A stretch of 7,880 nucleotides of DNA from an uncultured Chitinophagaceae bacterium (GTDB lineage: Bacteria > Bacteroidota > Bacteroidia > Chitinophagales > Chitinophagaceae), in NCBI GenBank assembly GCA_937996595.1, contig CALKVC010000107.1, forward strand, positions 1 to 7,880, in the 5' to 3' direction. Positions 1 to 6,586 of the stretch are shown piece by piece; position 1 is the stretch's first letter; each line of letters begins with the position of its first letter. The position numbers and the translations under genes are program-made. The notes under the pieces are model-generated. The model was not told the origin of the DNA and did not search any database. It saw only the letters and a program-made list of their open reading frames with translations.

Positions 1-53
1 GTCTCCGGTAACCAGCTGATATCTTTTTTTAATTCAATGCCCTGCTTTCCCAT
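1..53 (-). CDS. Start of an unidentified gene, truncated by the window edge
   Basis: On the minus strand an ATG at 53-51 opens a frame that stays open to the edge, giving 17 codons that read MGKQGIELKKDISWLPE. The leader just before it is AT-rich (AGTAATA next to the ATG), as is usual for Bacteroidota genes without a Shine-Dalgarno. It faces the same way as cphB, with 289 bases between them. The fragment is too short to assign to a family. The lysine/glutamate-rich, non-hydrophobic start argues against a signal peptide. I found no good TAnnTTTG promoter upstream. A chance frame of this length cannot be excluded. Confidence 0.35.
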   Translation of the reverse strand, partial: MGKQGIELKKDISWLPE

Positions 54-186
54 TATTACTATCTCAGTATTAATCACAAATCATTCATTATAAATTATTT
101 AAAACAGTTATTTACTATTTTAAATTAAATATATTACTCCTTTTTGTTTAGCGAATTAATTCTGAGATGTCATCTGAAAAAAAATA

Positions 187-268
187 TGCAGGAAATATAG
201 TTTAACCTATCTGAGTGTAATAAAACACTAACTATTTCATAAATAATACATTGTGAAATATTCCTGCA
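187..268. repeat. Imperfect inverted repeat around a small dyad
   Basis: TGCAGGAAATAT at 187-198 is the reverse complement of ATATTCCTGCA at 258-268 apart from one extra base. The arms are 59 bases apart. Between them lies a 5-base dyad, AGTGT/ACACT (214-229), with its centre about 6 bases from the centre of the outer repeat. A further dyad, ATTTCA/TGAAAT, lies at 234-259. The arrangement could be a regulator site pair, an RNA structure or the remnant of a small non-coding element. In DNA this AT-rich, short inverted repeats also arise by chance. Confidence 0.35.
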
Positions 269-300
269 ATAAATAATTAATATGAATTGTAACTGAAAAC

Positions 301-321
301 GGGTAAGTACCCTAAGTGGGT
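301..321. promoter_or_regulatory. GC-rich palindrome downstream of cphB (operator or weak terminator)
   Basis: GGGTAAGTACCC at 301-312 is an inverted repeat, GGGTA-N2-TACCC. It overlaps a second dyad, ACCC (309-312) with GGGT (318-321), so TAAGT occurs twice at a 9-base step (304-308 and 313-317). It stands out in otherwise AT-rich DNA, 21 bases beyond the cphB stop. Read in the cphB direction, a 4-base stem (GGGT/ACCC) is followed by GTTTTC, so it could act as a weak terminator. The symmetry fits a dimeric DNA-binding protein equally well. I cannot assign a regulator. Confidence 0.3.
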
Positions 322-342
322 TATAATATTAAATCGGGGTTA

Positions 343-1239
343 TTATTCTACATCAACCTGTTTTTTTATTACAGATTGCTTTCTTACTTCCTGGATGAAC
401 AGGCGTTCTTTAAGCAGGTAACCATTTCCTTTTTCGCAGAAATGAACTTTAAGGTTTTCGAGGCTGATGGGATTCCCATCCGGAATATCTGCAATATTGC
501 AATGCCTTATATCGTGACCGTCGAGCATCATGACCAACCCGCTGCCAATCGCTTCCATCATGCCGCCTCCGGTTATAAGCATGCCCGTATCTTCCCCCAG
601 CCCGATTCCAATGCAGGATGGATTAGCTGCAATGGCCTGCGCCAGGCGGCCAAAACGCCCCCTTTTCTCAAAATGTGAATCTATAATCACATCATCTATG
701 AACCCAAGGCCCGTAGTCATTTTTACTTCCCCTTTCAGATGGGCCCGGGTAGCATTCCCTTCATATATCATTGTTTTACTCATGGCCATGGCGCCGGCTG
801 AAGTTCCCGCCACCAAAAAACCCTGCTCCTGCCGGTATCTTTGCATCAGCACATCTAAAAACCGGGTGCCCCCAAAAATACTGGATAACCTGAGCTGGTT
901 GCCACCACTGAACATAACGCCGTTGCAGCGGGCAATACGTTGTAAATAATCCTCATTATTCACATCTTCCCGGTTACGGATATGCATTACGCCAATATCG
1001 GTACAGCCAATCTTTCCGAAAGCATTCAGGTAATTATCCCCCACTTCATGTGGTATCATACTGGCTGTAGTTATAACTTCTATGCGGGTTGTGGTTCCGC
1101 CCGTTTCTTCTACAACACGGCGAAGGATTCCTAGTTCAAAAAAATTGAGATTGTTTCGGTGTATCTCCCCGGTTTCCAGGTTTGTACCCTTATCTTCAGC
1201 ACCACCAATGGCAAGCAGTTTTCCCTTTGCAGATTGCAT
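343..1239 (-). CDS. cphB: Cyanophycinase (peptidase family S51)
   Basis: Cyanophycinase is an exopeptidase-type serine hydrolase that degrades cyanophycin to beta-Asp-Arg dipeptides, releasing stored nitrogen. The 298-residue length fits the intracellular enzyme. Visible motifs are the N-terminal strand KGKLLAIGGAEDK (5-17), FSGGNQ (110-115), the nucleophile elbow GTSAGA with Ser147 (145-150), and IDSHFEKRGRFGRL around His189 (186-199). GEDTG with Glu216 (215-219) may complete the catalytic site; that assignment rests on family resemblance and is not proved here. There is no signal peptide, so it should act in the cytoplasm on the granules made by CphA. The ATG at 1239 is preferred because the S51 core begins a few residues later and a promoter lies just upstream. 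It is divergent from cphA, which strongly supports the assignment. All key motifs are intact and no frameshift is seen. Confidence 0.95.
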   Translation of the reverse strand: MQSAKGKLLAIGGAEDKGTNLETGEIHRNNLNFFELGILRRVVEETGGTTTRIEVITTASMIPHEVGDNYLNAFGKIGCTDIGVMHIRNREDVNNEDYLQRIARCNGVMFSGGNQLRLSSIFGGTRFLDVLMQRYRQEQGFLVAGTSAGAMAMSKTMIYEGNATRAHLKGEVKMTTGLGFIDDVIIDSHFEKRGRFGRLAQAIAANPSCIGIGLGEDTGMLITGGGMMEAIGSGLVMMLDGHDIRHCNIADIPDGNPISLENLKVHFCEKGNGYLLKERLFIQEVRKQSVIKKQVDVE

Positions 1240-1509
1240 CTGACCGTTTTTGTGATTAACGCAAAATTAAGGCAAAACGTATTTTTTCAATCGTCATTAC
1301 TTATACAGCAGTGTTAATTACTGCATTATGATGGTCATCGAAAATTGAATATCGGGTATCGCCTGCATATTACATGTTGTAAATAACCCAGCAATGAAAA
1401 CCGGCCCGGATTCCTTATTTGGCAATTCGGCTATTTTAGTTTTTGTAAAACAAGATGATTATACTAATTTCCAATTATTATCTTCTCTCATAAAACCAGC
1501 AAAACAGCA
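1240..1509. other. Divergent cphB-cphA intergenic region
   Basis: These 270 bases separate the start codons of cphB (left) and cphA (right) and must hold both promoters. A good cphB promoter is at 1262-1290. For cphA the best candidate is weak: TAGTTTTTG at 1437-1445 has one base too many for TAnnTTTG, and TTTG at 1418-1421 lies only 15 bases before it. The cphA start is preceded by the A-rich AAACCAGCAAAACAGCA, with no Shine-Dalgarno. A short dyad, TACA-TGT-TGTA, lies at 1371-1381. No gene is visible here. Confidence 0.6.
1262..1290 (-). promoter_or_regulatory. Predicted Bacteroidota-type promoter of cphB
   Basis: On the minus strand TAATTTTG (1269-1262) matches the Bacteroidota -7 consensus TAnnTTTG exactly, and a TTG (1290-1288) stands 18 bases upstream as the -33 element. 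The -7 box ends 22 bases before the cphB ATG, which implies a short leader. The consensus is established for the primary sigma factor of this phylum; its use here is inferred. Confidence 0.5.
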
Positions 1510-4137
1510 ATGAATATCGTAGAGATTAAAGTACTGAAAGGCCCTAATTACTGGAGCGTAAACCGTACCAGGCTGATACAGATGAAACTTGACCTGGAAG
1601 AAAAAGAACAAATGCCCACCAATGCCATCCCGGGTTTTCGCGAACGCCTGGAAGCCATGATCCCCTCTCTTATAGAACACCGCTGCAGTGTTGGTACAAG
1701 AGGCGGTTTCTTTGAAAGGGTTGATGAAGGCACCTGGATGGGCCATGTGATAGAACATATCGCCCTGGAAATACAAACCCTGGCCGGCATGGATACAGGT
1801 TTTGGCAGAACCCGCGGAACCGGTAAGGAAGGTGAATATTATGTGTGCTTCAGTTATATGGAAGAAGATGCAGGTGTGTACGCCGCAAAAGCAGCCGTTC
1901 GCATTGCCCATGCACTTATATTTGAAGAGCCGTACAATTTGGATGAAGACATCCAGAACCTGAGGGAAATAAGGGAAGATACCCGTTTAGGTCCAAGTAC
2001 GGGCTGTATTGTAGATGAAGCTGCAAAAAGAGGCATCCCATATATCAGGCTCAACAAACATTCACTGGTTCAACTGGGTTATGGTGTGCACCAGAAAAGG
2101 ATCCGCGCCACCATTGCCAGCACCACGGGAAATATTGCCGTAGACATAGCCTGCGACAAAGAAGAAACCAAAAACCTGCTGGGTGCGGCTGAAATACCGG
2201 TTCCCAAAGGCGATGTTATAAGAACAGAAGAAGGCCTGAAAGATGCCATCAGGAGGATCGGTTACCCCATAGTTATTAAACCTATTGATGGCAACCATGG
2301 TAAGGGAAACACCACCAATATTACCAACTGGGACCAGGCACTGGTTGCCTTTGCTGCCGCCAAACAGTACGGCAGAAGCGTGATCGTTGAAAAATATATC
2401 ACCGGTTTCGATTTCAGGATACTGGTAATTGACTATAAGTTCATTTGTGCAGCTTTAAGAACACCGGCAGCCGTTACCGGAAACGGAAGCATGACCATCC
2501 GGCAATTAATTGATGAAACCAATAAGGACCCGCGCAGGGGTTACGGCCACGAAAAAGTGCTTACCCAGATAACCATTGACCAGTTTACGCAGAAAATGCT
2601 TGACGATAAGGGATATACCCTTGATACGGTTCCGGCCCGGGGCGAACTGGTGCTTTTAAAACCTACCGCCAACCTGTCTACCGGCGGTACCAGCACCGAC
2701 GTAACGGATGAAGTGCATCCGGCCAATATCATGATGTGTGAACGTATTGCAAAGATCATCGGGCTCGACATTTGCGGCATCGATATCATGGCTACAGATC
2801 TTCGTACACCCGTTACCGAAAACGGCGGCGCCATACTGGAAGTGAATGCAGCGCCGGGTTTCAGGATGCATATTGATCCTTCCGAAGGACTTCCGCGTAA
2901 CGTGGCCGAACCTGTAGTGGATATGCTGTTCCCCAAAGGCAGTGCCGGCACCATCCCCATCATCGCCATCACCGGAACTAACGGTAAAACCACCACGACA
3001 AGGCTAACGGCGCATATTGCAAAAACAGCAGGTTATAAAGTTGGTTATACTACCAGTGACGGGGTATATATCCAAAACCAACTGATGATGAAAGGCGACT
3101 GCACCGGGCCGCTTTCCTCCCAATTTGTACTGAAGGATCCAACCGTTGATTTTGCCGTACTGGAATGTGCCCGCGGTGGTATCCTTAAAAGCGGGTTGGC
3201 TTTCCGCAACTGCGATGTGGCTATTGTAACCAATGTAAGTTCCGACCATATCGGGCTGGGCGGCATTGATTCCATGGAACAAATGGCAAAAGTGAAAGCG
3301 GTAGTGCCGGAAACCGTATTCAAACATGGGTATGCCATCCTGAATGCCGACGACGACCTCGTATTTGCTATGCAGAAAGGCCTGCACTGTAATGTTGCCC
3401 TGTTCAGCATGGATGAAAACAATCCCAGGATAAAAGAACATACCAAAGCAGGCGGTTATGCATCTGTATACGAAAACGGGTACATTACCATCATGAAGGG
3501 TACCTGGAAAATAAGGGTAATCAGGGTTGCAGAAGTTCCTATCACTTATGGCGGAAAAGCTCTGCATAATATCATGAATTGCCTTCCTGCCGTTTTAAGC
3601 ACCTATTTCTGGCGCAATATTGCCATTGAAGATATCAGGCTGGCATTGCAAACCTTTATCCCATCAGCCACCCAAACACCGGGCCGGCTGAACCTTTTCC
3701 AGTTTAAACATTTTCAGTTCCTGGTTGATTTTGCCCATAACCCGGCCGGACTGGAACTGTTATGCGATTTTGTAAGTAAGCTGGATGGAGAACCCAAAGT
3801 GGGAATCATTAGTGGCACAGGCGACCGGCGGGATGAAGATATAAAGGAACTTGGCAGGATATCCGGCAGGCATTTTGATGAGATCATCATCAGGCAGGAC
3901 AAAAACCTCCGTGGCCGCACGGCTGAAGAAATTGTAAACCTATTGGTGGAAGGGATTACAGAAACAAAGACCAAAGAAATACCGATCAATATCATCTACA
4001 ATGAAAAAGAAGCCATCATGCATGCTTACAACAATGCCAAACCCGGCTCATTGATTACCATCATGTGCGATGTGGTGGCAGAAGCACTTGATCTTATTAA
4101 AGGGTTGAAGGAGAAGGAAGATGAGGAAGTAGTTTGA
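1510..4137 (+). CDS. cphA: Cyanophycin synthetase, CphA1 type
   Basis: CphA builds cyanophycin without a ribosome, alternately adding Asp to the backbone and Arg to the Asp side chain, with one ATP per step. At 875 residues it has the full CphA1 length. The N-domain (about 1-160) starts with the typical VLKGPNYWS (8-16) and contains HVIEH (79-83), an HxxEH motif. The ATP-grasp domain (about 210-475), which adds Asp, has KPIDGNHGKG (257-266) and the metal-binding EVNAAPG (444-450). The Mur-ligase-like domain (about 480-875), which adds Arg, has the P-loop GTNGKTTTT (489-497), TNVSSDH (574-580), DFAHNPAG (740-747) and GDRRDED (771-777). Both ATP sites are intact, which argues against the shorter CphA2 dipeptide polymerase. 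The protein is cytoplasmic. It is divergent from cphB, whose product degrades the polymer. Its TGA stop lies in the first unit of a heptamer repeat. Confidence 0.97.
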   Translation: MNIVEIKVLKGPNYWSVNRTRLIQMKLDLEEKEQMPTNAIPGFRERLEAMIPSLIEHRCSVGTRGGFFERVDEGTWMGHVIEHIALEIQTLAGMDTGFGRTRGTGKEGEYYVCFSYMEEDAGVYAAKAAVRIAHALIFEEPYNLDEDIQNLREIREDTRLGPSTGCIVDEAAKRGIPYIRLNKHSLVQLGYGVHQKRIRATIASTTGNIAVDIACDKEETKNLLGAAEIPVPKGDVIRTEEGLKDAIRRIGYPIVIKPIDGNHGKGNTTNITNWDQALVAFAAAKQYGRSVIVEKYITGFDFRILVIDYKFICAALRTPAAVTGNGSMTIRQLIDETNKDPRRGYGHEKVLTQITIDQFTQKMLDDKGYTLDTVPARGELVLLKPTANLSTGGTSTDVTDEVHPANIMMCERIAKIIGLDICGIDIMATDLRTPVTENGGAILEVNAAPGFRMHIDPSEGLPRNVAEPVVDMLFPKGSAGTIPIIAITGTNGKTTTTRLTAHIAKTAGYKVGYTTSDGVYIQNQLMMKGDCTGPLSSQFVLKDPTVDFAVLECARGGILKSGLAFRNCDVAIVTNVSSDHIGLGGIDSMEQMAKVKAVVPETVFKHGYAILNADDDLVFAMQKGLHCNVALFSMDENNPRIKEHTKAGGYASVYENGYITIMKGTWKIRVIRVAEVPITYGGKALHNIMNCLPAVLSTYFWRNIAIEDIRLALQTFIPSATQTPGRLNLFQFKHFQFLVDFAHNPAGLELLCDFVSKLDGEPKVGIISGTGDRRDEDIKELGRISGRHFDEIIIRQDKNLRGRTAEEIVNLLVEGITETKTKEIPINIIYNEKEAIMHAYNNAKPGSLITIMCDVVAEALDLIKGLKEKEDEEVV

Positions 4138-4174
4138 GGTTTGTGGTTTGAGGTTTGAGGTTTGAAGTTTGAGG
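4133..4174. repeat. Six tandem copies of a 7-base unit (TTTGAGG) at the cphA stop
   Basis: Six contiguous heptamers start at 4133, 4140, 4147, 4154, 4161 and 4168. They read TTTGAGG, TTTGTGG, TTTGAGG, TTTGAGG, TTTGAAG and TTTGAGG. The cphA stop TGA (4135-4137) is inside the first unit. Because 7 is not a multiple of 3, the remaining TGAs fall in all three frames, so the array blocks readthrough in any frame. The near-identity of the units suggests recent slippage expansion. No protein or CRISPR-like structure is involved. Confidence 0.9.
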
Positions 4175-4197
4175 TAGATGAACCCGGATTAAAACTC

Positions 4198-4302
4198 CTT
4201 GTTCTACATTCCTTGTTCCTTGTTCTACATTCCTTGTTCCTTGTTCTACATTCCTTGTTCCTTGTTCAATATTCCTTATTCCTTGTTCGATATTCCCTTT
4301 TC
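4198..4302. repeat. Five tandem copies of a 21-base unit built from heptamers
   Basis: Units begin at 4198, 4219, 4240, 4261 and 4282. The first three are identical and consist of three heptamers: CTTGTTC, then TACATTC, then CTTGTTC. The fourth (CTTGTTC, AATATTC, CTTATTC) and fifth (CTTGTTC, GATATTC, CCTTTTC) have diverged. All 15 heptamers end in TTC. The array therefore has a basic period of 7 with a higher-order period of 21. A frame reading through it gives a repeated LVLHSLF peptide, which is a by-product of the repeat. The units have no spacers, so this is not a CRISPR array. Confidence 0.9.
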
Positions 4303-4326
4303 TGCATTACCGGATACATGGAATAT

Positions 4327-4339
4327 TGTGCTAAGCACA
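4327..4339. terminator. 13-base perfect dyad, possible cphA terminator
   Basis: TGTGCT (4327-4332) and AGCACA (4334-4339) are perfect inverted copies around one A. As RNA this gives a 5-base stem with a TAA loop, followed by TTTTCT, so it may end the cphA transcript after the repeats. The stem is short for an intrinsic terminator. A protein-binding operator just upstream of the tRNA promoter is the alternative. Confidence 0.3.
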
Positions 4340-4362
4340 TTTTCTAATCTTTAAAAAATTCT

Positions 4363-4394
4363 TTTGGCACATTTTTTCACAACCCTTATTTTTG
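4363..4394 (+). promoter_or_regulatory. Predicted promoter of the tRNA-Gln gene
   Basis: TTTG at 4363-4366 (within TTTTGGCAC) is followed after 20 bases by TATTTTTG at 4387-4394, an exact match to the Bacteroidota TAnnTTTG -7 element. Transcription would start near 4401, about 20 bases before the mature tRNA. Position, spacing and the strong gene downstream all support it. Confidence 0.7.
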
Positions 4395-4421
4395 CACTCC
4401 CTTATAAAACAGGGGAAAGTT

Positions 4422-4492
4422 TGGGTTATGGTGTAACGGTAGCACTACAGATTTTGATTCTGTCTGTCTAGGTTCGAATCCTGGTAACCCAA
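4422..4492 (+). tRNA. tRNA-Gln, anticodon UUG
   Basis: A full cloverleaf can be drawn. The acceptor stem TGGGTTA (4422-4428) pairs perfectly with TAACCCA (4485-4491). The D stem is GTG (4431-4433) with CAC (4443-4445). The anticodon stem ACAGA (4447-4451) pairs with TCTGT (4459-4463) around the loop TTTTGAT, whose anticodon TTG is at 4454-4456. The T arm has loop TTCGAAT (4473-4479) on a 5-base stem with one G-U pair. The weak U1-A72 pair is characteristic of glutamine tRNAs. The discriminator A (4492) is followed by CAA, so the CCA end is not encoded and must be added enzymatically. Confidence 0.95.
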
Positions 4493-4493
4493 C

Positions 4494-4528
4494 AAAAAAA
4501 GGATAAGTGTAAAGCTTATCCTTTTTTT
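4494..4528. terminator. Bidirectional intrinsic terminator between tRNA-Gln and pullulanase
   Basis: Seven A residues (4494-4500) and GGATAAG (4501-4507) are mirrored by CTTATCC (4515-4521) and seven T residues (4522-4528). The loop is TGTAAAG (4508-4514). The 7-base core stem is flanked by an A tract on one side and a T tract on the other, so it can stop transcripts from both strands: the tRNA from the left and the GH13 operon, ending at 4550, from the right. Confidence 0.85.
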
Positions 4529-4549
4529 GTTATATCTTTTGTTGAATTC

Positions 4550-6526
4550 CTATTCCTCGTACAACACGATGGCACTGTACTTTTTCAGGTGCATATGACC
4601 ACCATGAAGTGGTTCATCCCCTTCCGTATTGATGGCTGTTTTCCAGTTCCCGGATGGTAACCCAACATTTTTTTCGGTATCAGAACCGTTGAAAGCAATC
4701 CATATTCGTTTCCAGCTATCATTCATGGCTTTTCCGTCAATGCTGTAGATGATGGTTCCCTGTGGTGCTTTATTGTCAAATACTATATTACGGCTAACCT
4801 GGTCTGCTGTAATCATCCTGAATGCCGGATGGTCTTTGCGCATTTTCAGTAATTTCTGAATATGATTAACTAATCCTATATGCTCTTTTTTCAGGCCCCA
4901 GTTCAGTTCATTGATACTGTCGCTGCTTTTATATGAATTTTCAACGCCTTGTTTGTTGCGTAAAAATTCAGACCCTGCATGCAGGAAAGGTATTCCCTGT
5001 GATGTTAGCACAATGGTTAGTGCCAACTTATGCATTTTTTTCCTGTCAGCTTCGGGTAATTCAGGGCAGGATAAGCTGATCTTGTCCCATAATGTATTAT
5101 TATCATGGCATTCACAATAGCTGATCACATTCCATGGTGCTGATGTATAAGGAGCTTTTGAATAATTCACTTTACTGTAATCAACCTGCGGATGCAGGCC
5201 GGCGGCAACGATGCCGAATTTTACCGATTCTTCTGTGCCGGGCTTACCGGTGGCAAAACCCCTGTCTTTTATATCAAATACGCTTCCTTTAATTCCGTCG
5301 CGGATATCGTCGCTGAAAACGGCAATATTGCGGAGTTTATGTGCATTCTTCTTCAAGGCCCTCAATGAATCCGGCAGGGGCGATTCGCCGGCCGTCCAGC
5401 CTTCGCCGTATAAGATGATATCAGGTTTAATCTTATGCAATGCATCCGATATCATATTCATGGTTTCTATATCGTGAACACCCATCAGGTCGAACCGGAA
5501 GCCGTCAATATGATATTCCTTCACCCAGTACAGCACACTTTCCAGCATGAATTTGCGCATCATGGGCCTTTCACTCGCTGTTTCATTGCCACATGCTGTA
5601 GCATCGGAAAAGCTACCGTCTTTCCGCTGGCGGTAATAATAACCGGGCACCAGTTGGTTGAAATAAGAATCGGCGGTAAGTGCCGTGTGGTTGTACACAG
5701 CGTCCATGATAACCCGCAGCCCTTTCTTGTGCATGGCTTGTATCATCTGCTTCAATTCCCTGATACGGGTAACGCCATCAGCCGGATTGCTGCTATAGCT
5801 TCCTTCCGGTACATTATAGTTCAATGGGTCATATCCCCAGTTGTATTGCTTTTTATCTGGCATGCTTTCATCCACTGAATTATAATCGTAAAATGGCAGC
5901 AGGTGAACATGCGTAACGCCCAATTCTTTTATATGGTCTATACCGGTTGACAGGCCATCTGCGCTTTTGGTGCCGGTTTCGGCCAATCCCAAAAATTTCC
6001 CTTTATGGGTTATCCCGGAATTATCAGCTATGCTTGCATCCCTGATATGCAGTTCATAAATGACGGCATCGGTGGGTTTTTGTAAAGCTGAGAACGCCGG
6101 GCTTTTATCTACCGACCAGCCGGCAGGATTGGTTTCCTCCAGGTCAACCACCATGGCACGTTTACCGTTGATGCCGGTTGTCTTTGCATAAGGATCGGGC
6201 ACATCATTGTTCCATTTGTCGTTCACTTTAATCCTGAACGTATAAAAAATCCCCCGCTGGTCGCCATCCACTTTTGCAACCCAGGTGCCGCCGGCAGCTT
6301 TCTTCAGGTTGATGGTCTTGAAGGCTTCTCCCCCATCCCCCTGCTTATACAGCAACAATTGGGCTGCCTGTGCAGGCGGGCTCCAAATCCTGAACTGGGA
6401 AGCCAACTTCGTGTATACGAGACCGAGATCATTCCCCTTGTAAACGGGATAACGGTAAAATGGAAGTTGTGCATGCAGCAGGTTCCAAAAGAATATTATG
6501 AGCAGGAACATGAATATCTTTTTCAT
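4550..6526 (-). CDS. pulA: Secreted type I pullulanase (GH13)
   Basis: Type I pullulanase hydrolyses alpha-1,6 branch points in pullulan, starch-derived dextrins or glycogen. The 658-residue protein starts with a clear Sec signal peptide (KK, then a hydrophobic stretch to about 17, with likely cleavage after LLHA at 19), so it is exported. There is no lipobox cysteine. A CBM48-like beta-domain spans about 37-130 (FRIWSP at 45-50). The GH13 barrel carries the pullulanase signature YNWGYDP (228-234), region I DAVYNH (275-280), nucleophile Asp346 in DGFRFD, acid/base Glu375 in LYGEGW and transition-state Asp475 in CECHD. A C-terminal beta-domain follows from about 570. All catalytic residues are present. 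The gene lies 60 bases downstream of the other GH13 gene with no consensus promoter in the gap, so the two are probably cotranscribed. A T9SS tail is not seen. Confidence 0.93.
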   Translation of the reverse strand: MKKIFMFLLIIFFWNLLHAQLPFYRYPVYKGNDLGLVYTKLASQFRIWSPPAQAAQLLLYKQGDGGEAFKTINLKKAAGGTWVAKVDGDQRGIFYTFRIKVNDKWNNDVPDPYAKTTGINGKRAMVVDLEETNPAGWSVDKSPAFSALQKPTDAVIYELHIRDASIADNSGITHKGKFLGLAETGTKSADGLSTGIDHIKELGVTHVHLLPFYDYNSVDESMPDKKQYNWGYDPLNYNVPEGSYSSNPADGVTRIRELKQMIQAMHKKGLRVIMDAVYNHTALTADSYFNQLVPGYYYRQRKDGSFSDATACGNETASERPMMRKFMLESVLYWVKEYHIDGFRFDLMGVHDIETMNMISDALHKIKPDIILYGEGWTAGESPLPDSLRALKKNAHKLRNIAVFSDDIRDGIKGSVFDIKDRGFATGKPGTEESVKFGIVAAGLHPQVDYSKVNYSKAPYTSAPWNVISYCECHDNNTLWDKISLSCPELPEADRKKMHKLALTIVLTSQGIPFLHAGSEFLRNKQGVENSYKSSDSINELNWGLKKEHIGLVNHIQKLLKMRKDHPAFRMITADQVSRNIVFDNKAPQGTIIYSIDGKAMNDSWKRIWIAFNGSDTEKNVGLPSGNWKTAINTEGDEPLHGGHMHLKKYSAIVLYEE

Positions 6527-6586
6527 CAGGTAATTTCGTTTAAAATTTTGATAAGGTTACATACAATACCAATCCATAACCTGTAA

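Larger units (their letters stand above)
54..342. other. AT-rich intergenic region without a gene
   Basis: This stretch lies between the unidentified gene start and the cphB stop codon. It is strongly AT-rich, has stops in all frames, and shows no protein that resembles a gene. It contains an imperfect inverted repeat (187-198 with 258-268), smaller dyads inside it (AGTGT 214-218 with ACACT 225-229; ATTTCA 234-239 with TGAAAT 254-259), and a GC-rich palindrome at 301-312. It must hold the cphB 3' end and probably the promoter of the leftmost gene, but no consensus promoter was seen. Confidence 0.6.

Noticed and set aside
316..949. Plus-strand frames opposite cphB
   Set aside because: They are antisense shadows of a well-supported cyanophycinase, with no recognisable protein motif.
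2541..3567. Minus-strand frames opposite cphA (up to 187 residues)
   Set aside because: They overlap the conserved ATP-grasp and Mur-ligase coding regions on the other strand and show only low-complexity shadow-like protein.
1510..4137. CphA2-type (dipeptide-polymerising) synthetase
   Set aside because: The protein has the full CphA1 length, and the Mur-type P-loop and ATP-grasp residues are all present.
4198..4302. Possible CRISPR array
   Set aside because: Units are directly contiguous with no unique spacers, and no cas genes are present.
4162..4347. Plus-strand 61-residue frame with repeated LVLHSLF
   Set aside because: It is produced by the 21-base tandem repeat being a multiple of three; start and composition have no gene-like features.
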